DNA of 64,000 bases. It comes from an uncultured Oscillospiraceae bacterium. GTDB lineage: Bacteria > Bacillota > Clostridia > Oscillospirales > Oscillospiraceae. The stretch's first letter is position 1; every line of letters begins with the position of its first letter. The DNA lies in assembly GCA_910584285.1 (NCBI GenBank), contig CAJTYK010000005.1, positions 8,050-72,049 on the forward strand. Direction: 5' to 3'. The position numbers and the translations under genes are program-made. Below, piece by piece: positions 15,348 through 23,717 of the stretch. A model generated the notes under the pieces. It saw only the letters and a program-made list of their open reading frames with translations. It did no database searches and was not told the DNA's origin.

Positions 15348-16424
15348 TCAGATATGCTCCCGAATGATCTCGCCCATCCGCCTTGTGCCGATAATCGCCT
15401 CCCCAGGCTTGGCGATATCGGCGGTGCGCCAGCCCTCCGCCAGCGCCTTGTCCACAGCGGCTTCGACGGCATTCGCCTCCTCCGCCAGCTGGAAGGAGTA
15501 CCGGAACATCATGGCCGCAGACAGAATGGTGGCGATGGGGTTTGCCTTATCCTGCCCCGCGATATCCGGGGCGGAGCCATGGATAGGCTCATACAGCGCC
15601 GGGGCCCCATCCCCCATGGACGCGGAGGGCAGCAACCCAATGGATCCGGTGATCATAGACGCCTCGTCGGACAGAATATCCCCGAACATATTCTCCGTTA
15701 CTACTACGTCGAACTGGCCCGGATCCCGTACCAGCTGCATGGCACAGTTGTCCACCAGCACATCCTCATAGGCCACGTCCGCGTATTCTTTCGCCAGCCG
15801 GTGCATCATCGAGCGCCACAGTCGGCTGGTCTCCAATACGTTGGCCTTATCCACGCTGGACACCTTTTTTCGACGCAGGCGGGCCATCTCGAAGGCCCGG
15901 CGGCCGATGCGCTCGATCTCCTTCTCGGAATAGGCCATCAGATCGGTGGCCTCCATGCCCCGATCCTCCGTCTGGTACTTGTCCCGCTTTCCAAAATAGA
16001 TGCCCCCGGTGAGCTCTCGCACCATCAGCAGATCAATGCCCCGCTCCGCCGTCTCCCGCTTCAGCGGGCAGGCGTCCATCAGCGCCGGCCGCAGGGCAGC
16101 AGGGCGCAAATTAGCGTAAAGTCCTAAGTCTTTACGAATGGCCAACAGAGCCGTCTCCGGACGCTGCTCCGCCGGCTTATCGCTGCCCCACTTGGGGCCG
16201 CCCACCGCCCCCAGGAGCACCGCGTCGCAGGATTTGCACCGATCCGCCGTCCCCTCGGGATAGCTCACCCCCACCGCGTCGGTGGCGCAGCCTCCCAGTA
16301 GCACGTCCACATATTCAAAGGTGTGACCGAACTTTTCCCCCACCCTGTCGATGACCTTCACCGTCTCGTTTACGATCTCGGGGCCGATGCCGTCTCCTCG
16401 GATCAGCGCGATTTTATACTTCAT
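15348..16424 (-). CDS. leuB: 3-isopropylmalate dehydrogenase
   Basis: A 358-residue NAD-dependent decarboxylating dehydrogenase of leucine synthesis, converting 3-isopropylmalate to 2-oxoisocaproate. The family start [14 protein letters not shown] and the substrate loop ([10 protein letters not shown]) are visible, with Mg-binding aspartates in [15 protein letters not shown] and the NAD segment [16 protein letters not shown] 16424 overlaps the leuD stop codon as ATGA, so translation is coupled. It is the last gene of leuC-leuD-leuB. No leuA is in the window. Confidence 0.95.
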   Translation of the reverse strand: MKYKIALIRGDGIGPEIVNETVKVIDRVGEKFGHTFEYVDVLLGGCATDAVGVSYPEGTADRCKSCDAVLLGAVGGPKWGSDKPAEQRPETALLAIRKDLGLYANLRPAALRPALMDACPLKRETAERGIDLLMVRELTGGIYFGKRDKYQTEDRGMEATDLMAYSEKEIERIGRRAFEMARLRRKKVSSVDKANVLETSRLWRSMMHRLAKEYADVAYEDVLVDNCAMQLVRDPGQFDVVVTENMFGDILSDEASMITGSIGLLPSASMGDGAPALYEPIHGSAPDIAGQDKANPIATILSAAMMFRYSFQLAEEANAVEAAVDKALAEGWRTADIAKPGEAIIGTRRMGEIIREHI

Positions 16425-16906
16425 TTCGCCACCCCCCGGGCCTTCAGTGACTTCAACAGCCCCCCATGCTCAATGATGCCATTGACGAACTCGGGGAAGG
16501 GCGCGGCCTGGAACCTTGCCCCGGTGCTCTCATTGACGATCACCCCAGTGCCAAAGTCCACCGACACCTGATCCCCCGGGGAAATGCCGTCCACCGCCTC
16601 CGGGCACTCCAGAATGGGGAAGCCAATGTTGATGGCGTTGCGGTAGAAAATCCTGGCGAAGCTCTTGGCGATGACGCACTTTACCCCGCAGGCCTTAATG
16701 GCCAGAGGGGCGTGTTCCCGGCTGGAACCGCAGCCAAAATTGCTGCCACCCACCACGATATCACCTGCCTCAACCGAGGAGGCAAACCCCGCGTCGATGT
16801 CCTCCATGCAGTGGGAGGCCAGGGACTTCTTGTCCGGAGCGTTGAGATACCGGGCGGGTATGATCACATCGGTGTCCACATTATCACCATATTTGTAAAT
16901 CTTCAT
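16421..16906 (-). CDS. leuD: 3-isopropylmalate dehydratase small subunit
   Basis: A 161-residue small subunit of isopropylmalate isomerase. It supplies the swivel domain; [13 protein letters not shown] at residues 9-21 and [14 protein letters not shown] near 52-65 are the LeuD hallmarks, the latter binding substrate. It pairs with LeuC, encoded 15 nt upstream. ATG 16906 is chosen; a GTG one codon earlier is the alternative, both served by AGGAG. The stop overlaps the leuB start. Confidence 0.94.
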   Translation of the reverse strand: MKIYKYGDNVDTDVIIPARYLNAPDKKSLASHCMEDIDAGFASSVEAGDIVVGGSNFGCGSSREHAPLAIKACGVKCVIAKSFARIFYRNAINIGFPILECPEAVDGISPGDQVSVDFGTGVIVNESTGARFQAAPFPEFVNGIIEHGGLLKSLKARGVAK

Positions 16907-16921
16907 CACTTTACACTCCTC

Positions 16922-18181
16922 TCAAAGGCTGGCCGGATCGGTCAGGACGCCGGTGACGGCGCTGGCAGCCGCCACCGCGGGGCTGGCTAAGATGATCATG
17001 GAGCTGGTGGGCCCCATGCGGCCCACAAAGTTCCGGTTAGTGGTGGACACCGCCCACTCTCCATCGCTTAGCACTCCCATGTGCCCCCCAAGACAGGGCC
17101 CGCAGGTGGGGGTGGACACCACCGCGCCCGCTTGAATGAAGTCGGCCACCAGATCCTCGGCCATGGCGTCCAGATAGATTTGCTGCGTGGCGGGGATGAC
17201 GATGCAGCGCACCCCGTCGGCCACCTTTCGGCCCCGCAGGACGTCGGCGGCCTCCCGCAGATCCTTCAGCCGCCCGTTGGTGCAGGAGCCGATCACCACC
17301 TGCTGGATGGGCTTCCCCGCCGCCTCGTCCACGGTTCTGGTGTTGGAGGGCAGATGGGGGAAGGCCACCGTGGGCCGCAGGGCGGACAGGTCAATGGTGA
17401 GTTCCTGGGCATACTGGGCGTCCGGATCTGCCTCAAAGGTGGTAAATTCCCGGTCAACCCGGCCCTTTAAGTAGTCCAGCGTCTTATCGTCTATCGGGAA
17501 AATGCCGTTTTTCGCCCCGGCCTCAATGGCCATGTTGCAAATGGTGAACCGGTCGTCCATCTCCAGGGAGGCCACCCCCTCCCCGGTAAATTCCAGGGAC
17601 TGGTACAGCGCCCCGTCCACCCCGATCATGCCGATGAGGTGCAAAATTACGTCCTTGCCGCTGACAAACCGGCCCAGCTTCCCCACCAGGTTCACCCGGA
17701 TGGCAGAGGGCACCTTGAACCAGGCCAGCCCGGTGGCCATGCCCGCCGCCATGTCGGTGGAGCCCACGCCGGTGGAGAAGGCCCCCAGGGCCCCGTAAGT
17801 ACAGGTGTGGGAGTCCGCGCCGATGATCACCTCGCCGGGGGCGGTGAGCCCCTGCTCCGGCAGAAGGGCGTGCTCAATCCCCATCCTGCCCACGTCATAG
17901 AAGTGGGTGATGGCGTGCTTTTTCGCGAACTGGCGGCAGGCGGCGCACAGCTGGGCGGACTTGATGTCCTTGCAGGGGGTGGAGTGATCCAGCACGATGG
18001 CGATTTTGTCCCGGTCAAATACGCTGGACAGCCCCGCCTTTTCAAATTCCGTGATGGCCACCGGGGTGGTGATGTCGTTGCCCAGCACCAGATCCAGCTT
18101 CCCCTCGATGAGCTGGCCGGCCTCCACCGAAGCGAGCCCGGCGGATCGGGCCAGAATTTTCTGGGTCATTGTCATTCCCAT
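16922..18181 (-). CDS. leuC: 3-isopropylmalate dehydratase large subunit
   Basis: A 419-residue aconitase-family subunit. [13 protein letters not shown] contains the first cluster-binding cysteine, and IGSCTNG (near 297) and [10 protein letters not shown] (near 355) supply others, together holding the [4Fe-4S] cluster that moves the hydroxyl group of isopropylmalate. The size matches the LeuC group of archaea and clostridia rather than the longer proteobacterial form. Start ATG 18181 follows GAGGAGG. It heads the leuCDB operon and is divergent from a Crp/Fnr regulator, with a palindrome between their promoters. Confidence 0.94.
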   Translation of the reverse strand: MGMTMTQKILARSAGLASVEAGQLIEGKLDLVLGNDITTPVAITEFEKAGLSSVFDRDKIAIVLDHSTPCKDIKSAQLCAACRQFAKKHAITHFYDVGRMGIEHALLPEQGLTAPGEVIIGADSHTCTYGALGAFSTGVGSTDMAAGMATGLAWFKVPSAIRVNLVGKLGRFVSGKDVILHLIGMIGVDGALYQSLEFTGEGVASLEMDDRFTICNMAIEAGAKNGIFPIDDKTLDYLKGRVDREFTTFEADPDAQYAQELTIDLSALRPTVAFPHLPSNTRTVDEAAGKPIQQVVIGSCTNGRLKDLREAADVLRGRKVADGVRCIVIPATQQIYLDAMAEDLVADFIQAGAVVSTPTCGPCLGGHMGVLSDGEWAVSTTNRNFVGRMGPTSSMIILASPAVAAASAVTGVLTDPASL

Positions 18182-18241
18182 TTGCGATTCCTCCTCAAAA
18201 TAGCCTCATGCCTCACAGGCGGCCTTGACGTTTGTGCTCTG

Positions 18242-18270
18242 ATTATGCCAGAAGTTCTGGACGAAAAATG
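18242..18270 (-). promoter_or_regulatory. Probable promoter of leuCDB
   Basis: On the minus strand an extended -10, TG-G-CATAAT (hexamer 18242-18247), is preceded at 17 bp by a weak CATTTT (18265-18270). The spacer contains a 13-bp palindrome. Confidence 0.5.
18248..18260. promoter_or_regulatory. Palindromic candidate operator between leuC and crp
   Basis: CCAGAAGTTCTGG is a perfect 6-1-6 palindrome. It begins directly after the leuC -10 and reaches the -35 of the divergent Crp/Fnr gene, a position suited to controlling both. Confidence 0.55.
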
Positions 18271-18286
18271 CAAACTGTGATACAAT
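18258..18286 (+). promoter_or_regulatory. Probable promoter of the Crp/Fnr gene
   Basis: TGGACG (18258-18263) and TACAAT (18281-18286) are 17 bp apart, and TGA before TACAAT makes an extended -10. Confidence 0.55.
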
Positions 18287-18321
18287 GTCTAAAACGAAAC
18301 TTCAGCAGCGAGGTGATGGGC

Positions 18322-18933
18322 ATGGCGGTATGGGATCCGCTGGCGGAGGGCCGGGCCCCCCGGACGTACCGGACGGGACAGCTCGTCTATTTGCAGGGCG
18401 CCAACCCGGACTGCTTCTATTATCTGGCATCCGGCTCGGTACGCAGCTTTATCAGTACCCCCGCCGGTGAAGAACGGGTGCTGGCCGTCCACCGCGCCGG
18501 GGATCTCATGGGCGAGGCGTCCTTTTTTGATGGCTGCCCCCGGGTCACCTCCGCCATGGCGCTGGAGAACTGCCGGATTCTGTCCGTCAACCGGGAGCAG
18601 CTGGACGCCGCCTTCCAGCGCCACCCGGAGCTGGCCCTGCCAATGCTCCAGTATCTGGCCCGGACGGTGCGGCTGCTGTCCGACCACGTGGGGGCCTCCT
18701 CCCTGCCCGCCCAGCAGCGGATCGCCCGCTGGCTGCTCAGCCAGCCCGCCGGGTCAGACGGCGCTATCCGCGTTACCCACGAGGGGATCGGGCAGGCGGT
18801 GGGCCTGTCCCGGGTGACGGTGAGCCGGGTGCTGGGAGAGCTGGCCGATCAGGGGCTGGTGGAACTGGGGTATCGGTCGATGGTTGTCTTGGATCGTGAC
18901 GGATTGTATGAGCTAATCAATTTGGAGGGCTGA
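18322..18933 (+). CDS. Crp/Fnr family transcriptional regulator
   Basis: A regulator of about 203 residues. The N-terminal cyclic-nucleotide-binding fold runs to about residue 115 (YLQGANPDCFYYLASGSV, GEASFFDG), and a helix-turn-helix follows near 150-172 (GIGQAVGLSRVTVSRVLGEL). No cysteine set like that of Fnr is seen, and the effector is unknown. ATG 18322 is chosen with GAGGTG upstream; the frame stays open back to 18232. It is divergent from leuCDB and shares a palindrome with that operon, so control of leucine genes and of itself is plausible, though not shown. Confidence 0.82.
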   Translation: MAVWDPLAEGRAPRTYRTGQLVYLQGANPDCFYYLASGSVRSFISTPAGEERVLAVHRAGDLMGEASFFDGCPRVTSAMALENCRILSVNREQLDAAFQRHPELALPMLQYLARTVRLLSDHVGASSLPAQQRIARWLLSQPAGSDGAIRVTHEGIGQAVGLSRVTVSRVLGELADQGLVELGYRSMVVLDRDGLYELINLEG

Positions 18934-19004
18934 TCAGTGCCTTCCGCTGTACTGGCCTTTTTCTTATTCAAAATGACAAGTTCATTATGAGGAAGTGGTT
19001 TATT

Positions 19005-19508
19005 ATGTATATTGAAACTCAAAGGATGATCATTCGGGAGTATACAATGGGTGACTTAGAAGATTTATATGAGATTTTTGGTAATGCCGAGGTGATGAAG
19101 CATTGTGAGCCTGCATACAGTCCTGAAAAAACAACTGATTTCTTATCAACGTTTTGTATTGAGAAAAGAGGGGCTGTCGCCGCAGTTCACAAGGACAGCG
19201 GCAAAATGATTGGCTATATCCTATTCAAGGCTTCTGAAGAAGGCGTTTACGAAATTGGCTGGATATTCAACAAAAACTATTGGCGGCAGGGCTATGCATT
19301 TGAATCCTGCAAAGCGGTGGTTGAGTATGCTTTCAGTAAGCTGGAAGTACACAAAATATTTGCAGAAGCCATTGACAGCGTAAAATCGGTTGGCCTAATG
19401 AAAAAACTCGGTATGCGGCTGGAGGGAATCCAGCGAAGCCAAACAAAAGACAATGACGGAAACTGGGCCGACCTCTATTTTTACGGGCTATTAAAAGAGG
19501 AGCGGTAA
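19005..19508 (+). CDS. GNAT family N-acetyltransferase (RimJ/RimL-like)
   Basis: A 167-residue acetyltransferase of the RimJ/RimL group: ETQRMIIREYTMGDLEDLYEIF at the N-terminus (residues 3-24), then GYEIGW-like (VYEIGWIF) and an acetyl-CoA loop NYWRQGYAFES around residues 89-99. The acceptor is unknown. ATG 19005 follows GAGGAAG; an ATG at 18987 has no site. The gene is clearly more AT-rich than its neighbours, with many A/T third positions, suggesting recent transfer. It ends at a shared terminator. Confidence 0.82.
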   Translation: MYIETQRMIIREYTMGDLEDLYEIFGNAEVMKHCEPAYSPEKTTDFLSTFCIEKRGAVAAVHKDSGKMIGYILFKASEEGVYEIGWIFNKNYWRQGYAFESCKAVVEYAFSKLEVHKIFAEAIDSVKSVGLMKKLGMRLEGIQRSQTKDNDGNWADLYFYGLLKEER

Positions 19509-19537
19509 GGCGTTCTGCCTTGCCGCTCCTCTTTTTC
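19496..19537. terminator. Bidirectional terminator between GNAT and spoIVA
   Basis: AGAGGAGCGG-T-AAGGC pairs with GCCTT-G-CCGCTCCTCT (19517-19532) with one G-U pair. CTTTTTC follows on the plus strand and TTTTAAT on the minus. It overlaps the GNAT stop codon. Confidence 0.9.
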
Positions 19538-21011
19538 ATAAGATGATGCAGATCAGCCCCCCGGAGCCCTCGTTGATGATCCGCTGTAAGGTCTCCCGCA
19601 ACTTCTCCCGGGCCTCCTCCGGCATCCGCTTCAGCTTGCCGTTCAAGTCCTCCCCCACCAGCTCGTGGAAGGAGCGCCCAAAGATGTTGGAGTCCCAGAT
19701 CTTCCCCGTGTCCCCCTCAAACTGCTGGAGCAGGTAGTCCACCATCTCCTCCGACTGCTTCTCGGTGCCCATGATGGGGGACACCTCTGCCCGGATATCC
19801 GCCCGCATCATATGGATGGAGGGGGCAGACGCCTTGAGCCGCACGCCGTACCGTCCCCCCTGCTTGACGATCTCCGGCTCCTCCAGCGTCATCTCCTGGG
19901 GGTCGGGCATCACAATGCCGTAGCCCGTGGCCTCCACCTGCTTCAGGGCGTCCTCCACCTTCTCATAGCTGCGCTTCATACACGCCATCTGGGTGAGCTG
20001 GTCGATGAGATCCCCGTCGTCCCGGATCTCCAGCCCGCACCGCTCGGACACGGTGGAGTAAAACAGCGCCCGGGGCAGCTCCAGGGTGGCGGTGACGACG
20101 CCGCTGCCCATGTCCATCCGGTTGAGGACGGCGGAGCTCACCTCCTCCCTGTCTCCCATGGCCAGCACCGCACCCTCCGCGTCCCGCAGGCGCTGGAGAC
20201 CCTCCGTCTCCTCCCGGATCATGGCGTACAGCCCGCTCTTGATGGGGTGGTCGAAGGGCAGTACATCCACCCAAGGGGGCAGGAACAGATCCATCTGCTT
20301 CATGGGGAACTCGTGGAGCACCGCCCGGATGATCTCGCTCACCGCCCCCTCGTCCAGGGTCAGGCAGTTGGCGGCCAGGCAGGTCACATCATACCGCTCC
20401 GCGATATCCGCCTGGAGGGTCTGGGCCCGCTCACTGTAGGGCTGGGCGGAGTTGAGCAGCACCATGAAGGGCTTGCCCAGCCCCTTCAGCTCGCTGATCA
20501 CCCGCTCCTCCGCCTCCAGGTAGTCCTCCCGGGGGATGTCGGTCACCGAGCCGTCGGTGGTCACCACAATGCCGATGGTGGAGTGGTCGGTGATCACCTT
20601 CTGGGTGCCGAACTCCGCCGCCTCCGTCATGGGGATCTCGTGGTCGAACCAGGGGGTCATCACCATCCGGGGCTGATCCCCGTCCATCTGCCCCAGGGCG
20701 CTGGGCACCATGTAACCCACGCAGTCGATGAGCCGGACGGAGAACACCCCACCGTCCTCCATCACCATCTCCACCGCGTCCTCGGGGACGAACTTGGGTT
20801 CGGCGGTCATCACCACCCGGCCGGAGCCGCTCTGGGGCAGCTCATCCCGGGCCCGATCCCGGATGTAGCTGTTTTCGATCTTGGGCAGCACCAGGGTCTC
20901 CATGAACCGCTTGATGAAGGTGGACTTCCCCGTCCGCACGGGGCCCACCACGCCGATATAGATGTCGCCCTGGGTGCGCTGGGCGATATCCTCATACAGT
21001 TTGTTTTCCAA
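19536..21011 (-). CDS. spoIVA: Stage IV sporulation protein A (spore coat ATPase)
   Basis: A 491-residue SpoIVA, the ATP-driven polymer that builds the basement layer of the coat around the forespore. The Walker A VVGPVRTGKST is at residues 21-31, and the family N-terminus (YEDIAQRTQGDIYIG) and C-terminal GGLICIIL are present. Start is TTG 21011 with GAGGAGG 8 nt upstream. A strong sigma-E-type promoter lies 33-62 nt upstream. The gene directly follows sipL and spoVM on the same strand, whose products bind and anchor SpoIVA in other spore formers. Confidence 0.97.
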   Translation of the reverse strand: MENKLYEDIAQRTQGDIYIGVVGPVRTGKSTFIKRFMETLVLPKIENSYIRDRARDELPQSGSGRVVMTAEPKFVPEDAVEMVMEDGGVFSVRLIDCVGYMVPSALGQMDGDQPRMVMTPWFDHEIPMTEAAEFGTQKVITDHSTIGIVVTTDGSVTDIPREDYLEAEERVISELKGLGKPFMVLLNSAQPYSERAQTLQADIAERYDVTCLAANCLTLDEGAVSEIIRAVLHEFPMKQMDLFLPPWVDVLPFDHPIKSGLYAMIREETEGLQRLRDAEGAVLAMGDREEVSSAVLNRMDMGSGVVTATLELPRALFYSTVSERCGLEIRDDGDLIDQLTQMACMKRSYEKVEDALKQVEATGYGIVMPDPQEMTLEEPEIVKQGGRYGVRLKASAPSIHMMRADIRAEVSPIMGTEKQSEEMVDYLLQQFEGDTGKIWDSNIFGRSFHELVGEDLNGKLKRMPEEAREKLRETLQRIINEGSGGLICIIL

Positions 21012-21043
21012 AGCTGAACCCTCCTCACCGCATACTCGTCTTA

Positions 21044-21073
21044 TATGTATGGGGACAGGGCGGCGAATATGAC
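21044..21073 (-). promoter_or_regulatory. Sigma-E-type promoter of spoIVA
   Basis: On the minus strand GTCATATT (21066-21073), a 14-bp spacer, then CATACATA (21044-21051). It matches the sigma-E consensus of Bacillus and Clostridioides and the same arrangement before sipL and spoIIIAA in this window. Confidence 0.8.
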
Positions 21074-21076
21074 AGC

Positions 21077-21103
21077 GGCGGCGTGGATTTTGTCCACGCC
21101 GCC
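21077..21103. repeat. Hairpin between sipL and spoIVA
   Basis: GGCGGCGTGGA (21077-21087) and TCCACGCCGCC (21093-21103) form a perfect 11-bp stem 8 nt after the sipL stop codon. No T run follows on the minus strand; it probably marks the sipL mRNA end. Confidence 0.6.
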
Positions 21104-21111
21104 GGCTTTTG

Positions 21112-22623
21112 TCAGCATCTTCTGGCGGGGATGAGCAGCAGCTCCCCCTCCGCCGCCTCCGGGGAGGCGAGGCCGTTGGCGCCGCAGATGTCCTCCACCG
21201 TCGATCCGCAGGCTTTGGCGATGTCCCACAGTGCCTCTCCCCGCTCCACCCGGCGGATCACCACCGAGGGCCGCACCCCGGTCTCCTTGATCCCGCTGGG
21301 CTTCAGATCGGTGACGCAGGCCGCCTGCTCCTCCCGGATGGTGGTCCAGGCGAACTCCGCCTCAAAGCGCACCTCCAGCCCGCCGGTGACGGGGACGGCG
21401 GTGGCCTCCCCCACGGGGCGGCAGGTACAGGTGCAGGTACAGCCCGGTGGCAGCTCCCCCCGGCAGGACACGGGGATATCCACCTCCACGCCGCACAGGG
21501 CGTCGTCCTCGCTGAGGTAGAGGATGGACGCGATGGCCTGGGCGGTAAACTCCATACCGCCCTCCGCTGGGGCGGAGGCCATGGAGGTCACCGATACGGC
21601 ACAGTCCAGCACTTGCTTGGCGGGTATGCCAGACTCGCACAGCTTCCGGGCGGTCTCCCGCCGGAATGTGCGCTCCGCCATGGTGCACAGCCGGGCCGGG
21701 GCTCGCTCCACATCAAGAGGCTGTTTGAGGCAGTAGGCGTCGCTGATCAGGGTCACGGATCGGCGCACCCACAGGGCGGCCTGGGCCAGCGCCTCCAGCG
21801 TCACCTCCAGTTCCCCCTCCCGCAGGCGGCAGTCCACACTTTTCAGCGTCACCACCGCCTCCGGCTCCGCCTCCTCCGGGACCTCCCCCAGATCCAGGAT
21901 CTGAGAGTAGGGCAGCTCAAAGCGCAGGGGCACCAGCCCCTCCCCGCCCCGGTACAGGGTGATCAGCTGGACGTCTCCCTTGAGCACCAGCTTCCTTCCG
22001 ATAAACTTGGCGTCCACTGCCCCCAGCTCCGCCCGGTAGAACAGCAGCTCCTCCATCTCCGGCTTGGAGGCCGGGGGCCGCAGTACGTCGGAGAAGGTGA
22101 ACGTCTTTTCCGCCACGTCGGGGATCACGCAGCATTTGCAGGGGGTGAGCAGCTTCTCCACCCCGGCCTCCTCCCCGCAGCTCACATCGCAGCTCAGCTC
22201 CTGCCGCTCCTGCTGGTAGGCCGCCGTCCACACCGTCAGGTTGACCCGCACCAGCATCTTCCGGGGGTTGATGGTTCGCGCGTCCGCCGAGGCGGCCTGA
22301 ACCGTAGCCTGTACGGGGCACCCGGCATGGAACTGCGGGTCGTCTCGAACGCACTGGAAGGGAATGGACACCTCCAACGGCCGAAGGGCGGTCTCCCCCT
22401 CCGGTATGTAGAGCACGGTTACCCGGGCGGTGCCGGACAGCCGCAGGGAACCCTCCCCCAACTCCTTCTCCTTCAAAAACACCTTGCCCACCGCCGAGAC
22501 GATCCGGGAGATGTCCGGGCAGGCGTCGGGCACAATGCTCTCCAACGTCTCCTCCTGAGAAAACATCCCCTGGCTGACGGGCCGATACCCCTCCAGCACA
22601 ATGCGCTGCAGCTCCATGTCCAT
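21112..22623 (-). CDS. sipL: SipL-type SPOCS/LysM spore coat morphogenetic protein
   Basis: A 503-residue protein with repeated DUF3794/SPOCS domains (the first at about 30-140, with PDACPDISRIVSAVGKV) and a C-terminal LysM domain (about residues 450-500, VERGEALWDIAKACGSTVEDIC). This arrangement defines SipL of Clostridioides difficile, which binds SpoIVA and is needed for coat attachment, replacing the SpoVID role of Bacillus. Its position next to spoIVA and spoVM supports that role here. ATG 22623 has AGAGG upstream. A sigma-E-type promoter sits at 22656-22685. The family is sure; SipL function is inferred from architecture and context. Confidence 0.85.
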   Translation of the reverse strand: MDMELQRIVLEGYRPVSQGMFSQEETLESIVPDACPDISRIVSAVGKVFLKEKELGEGSLRLSGTARVTVLYIPEGETALRPLEVSIPFQCVRDDPQFHAGCPVQATVQAASADARTINPRKMLVRVNLTVWTAAYQQERQELSCDVSCGEEAGVEKLLTPCKCCVIPDVAEKTFTFSDVLRPPASKPEMEELLFYRAELGAVDAKFIGRKLVLKGDVQLITLYRGGEGLVPLRFELPYSQILDLGEVPEEAEPEAVVTLKSVDCRLREGELEVTLEALAQAALWVRRSVTLISDAYCLKQPLDVERAPARLCTMAERTFRRETARKLCESGIPAKQVLDCAVSVTSMASAPAEGGMEFTAQAIASILYLSEDDALCGVEVDIPVSCRGELPPGCTCTCTCRPVGEATAVPVTGGLEVRFEAEFAWTTIREEQAACVTDLKPSGIKETGVRPSVVIRRVERGEALWDIAKACGSTVEDICGANGLASPEAAEGELLLIPARRC

Positions 22624-22655
22624 AGGCTTCCTCTCCTTGCACGTATTCTGTGTCC

Positions 22656-22685
22656 ACTATATGCCGGGAGGGGCCAGGATATGTC
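22656..22685 (-). promoter_or_regulatory. Sigma-E-type promoter of sipL
   Basis: On the minus strand GACATATC (22678-22685), a 14-bp spacer, then CATATAGT (22656-22663). It lies between spoVM and sipL, so sipL can be read separately from rsgA-spoVM. Confidence 0.75.
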
Positions 22686-22691
22686 CGACAC

Positions 22692-22763
22692 TCAATCCAT
22701 GTGAAAGATCTTGCGCATCAGGCCACAAAGAGCCTTCGGAAACTTCACCACCACGACTCGCAT
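22692..22763 (-). CDS. spoVM: Stage V sporulation protein M (SpoVM), 23 residues
   Basis: A 23-codon gene reading MRVVVVKFPKALCGLMRK and ending IFHMD, with stop TGA at 22692-22694. The pattern, a short start then K-x-P-K, Leu, Gly and a basic amphipathic helix, is that of SpoVM, the peptide that senses the convex forespore membrane and anchors SpoIVA. AAAGGGGGC stands 8 nt before ATG 22763. In Bacillus spoVM also follows the prkC-rsgA cluster. Here it lies between rsgA and sipL, in line with spoIVA. A hairpin pairs its ribosome site. Confidence 0.88.
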   Translation of the reverse strand: MRVVVVKFPKALCGLMRKIFHMD

Positions 22764-22770
22764 GAAAACT

Positions 22771-22819
22771 GCCCCCTTTCTCAACGCTGGAATCTATACC
22801 AGCATATGAAAAAGGGGGC
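22771..22819 (-). promoter_or_regulatory. Hairpin pairing the spoVM ribosome-binding site
   Basis: On the minus strand GCCCCCTTT (22811-22819) is perfectly complementary to AAAGGGGGC (22771-22779), which is the spoVM Shine-Dalgarno. An inner stem GCTGG/CCAGC (22799-22803 and 22786-22790) strengthens it. It would close the spoVM site on read-through mRNA from rsgA. It could alternatively end rsgA transcription, since AGTTTTC follows. Confidence 0.6.
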
Positions 22820-22832
22820 TGTCCGGTTCCAT

Positions 22833-23717
22833 TCAATTTTTTCGTTTCTCCCAGTCCGGGATCTCCTTGGCCTGTTCGTACAGCCGGACGTAGCTTTTAT
22901 GGCGGCTGGGGGCGATTTTCCCCGCCGCCACCGCCTCCCGCACGGCGCAGCCCCGCTCCTTTACGTGGGCGCAGCCCTGGAAGCGGCACTCGTCCAGGAA
23001 GGGCCGGAATTCCCGGAAGGCTCCGGCCAGTTCCTCCTTGGGGATGGCCTCCATCCGCTCCACGTCAAAAGCGGAGAAGCCCGGCGTGTCCGCCGCCAGC
23101 CCGCCCGCCACTGGGAACAGCTCCACGTGCCGGGTGGTGTGGCGGCCCCGCCCCAGCTTTTCACTCACATCCCCCACCTCCAGGCCGAAGCCGGGCTGGA
23201 GGGCGTTCAAAATGCTGGATTTACCTACGCCGGAATTGCCTGTAAAGGCGGACACCTTCCCAGCAATAGCCGCCGCCAGCTCCGGGATCCCGTCCCCCGT
23301 CTCCGCACTGACCTGAAGGGTGGGGAAGCCCGCCTCCCGGTAGACCGCCGCCAGCCCGTCCGCCCGATCCAGATCGCACTTGTTAAAGCAGATCAGCACC
23401 TCACAGCCCTTCCATTCCGCCATGGCCGCCATGCGGTCAATGAGAAAGGGATCGGTGACGGGAATCGCCCCCGACGCGATGATCACCATCTGGTCGATGT
23501 TAGCCACCATGGGGCGGCGGAACTGGTTTTTCCGGGGCAGGACGGCGTCCACCATCCCCGTCCCGTCGTCCAGCCTGCTGATCTCCACCCGATCCCCCAC
23601 CAGGGGTGTGAGCTTCTGTAGGCGGAGCCGCCCCCTCCCCCGGCAGGGGACGGGCGGCTCCTCGCCGGTATCCACGTAATAAAACCCGCTGAGGGCCTTG
23701 ACAATCCGGCCCGTCAT
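22833..23717 (-). CDS. rsgA: Ribosome small subunit-dependent GTPase A
   Basis: A 294-residue circularly permuted GTPase that checks late 30S ribosome maturation. An N-terminal OB fold is followed by NKCDLD (G4, about 112), GNSGVGKSS (G1, about 160) and DTPGF (G3), then a zinc site (CRFQGCAHVKERGC) near 245-258. The order G4-G1-G3 is diagnostic. ATG 23717 overlaps the prkC stop as ATGA, so translation is coupled. The prpC-prkC-rsgA-spoVM order is conserved in Firmicutes. Confidence 0.96.
   Translation of the reverse strand: MTGRIVKALSGFYYVDTGEEPPVPCRGRGRLRLQKLTPLVGDRVEISRLDDGTGMVDAVLPRKNQFRRPMVANIDQMVIIASGAIPVTDPFLIDRMAAMAEWKGCEVLICFNKCDLDRADGLAAVYREAGFPTLQVSAETGDGIPELAAAIAGKVSAFTGNSGVGKSSILNALQPGFGLEVGDVSEKLGRGRHTTRHVELFPVAGGLAADTPGFSAFDVERMEAIPKEELAGAFREFRPFLDECRFQGCAHVKERGCAVREAVAAGKIAPSRHKSYVRLYEQAKEIPDWEKRKN

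Noticed and set aside
18232..18321. N-terminal extension of the Crp/Fnr protein
   Set aside because: It would run over the promoter; the GAGGTG site supports ATG 18322.
21109..22704. 531-codon plus-strand frame opposite sipL
   Set aside because: Antisense shadow of a gene with SPOCS and LysM motifs; no start signal.
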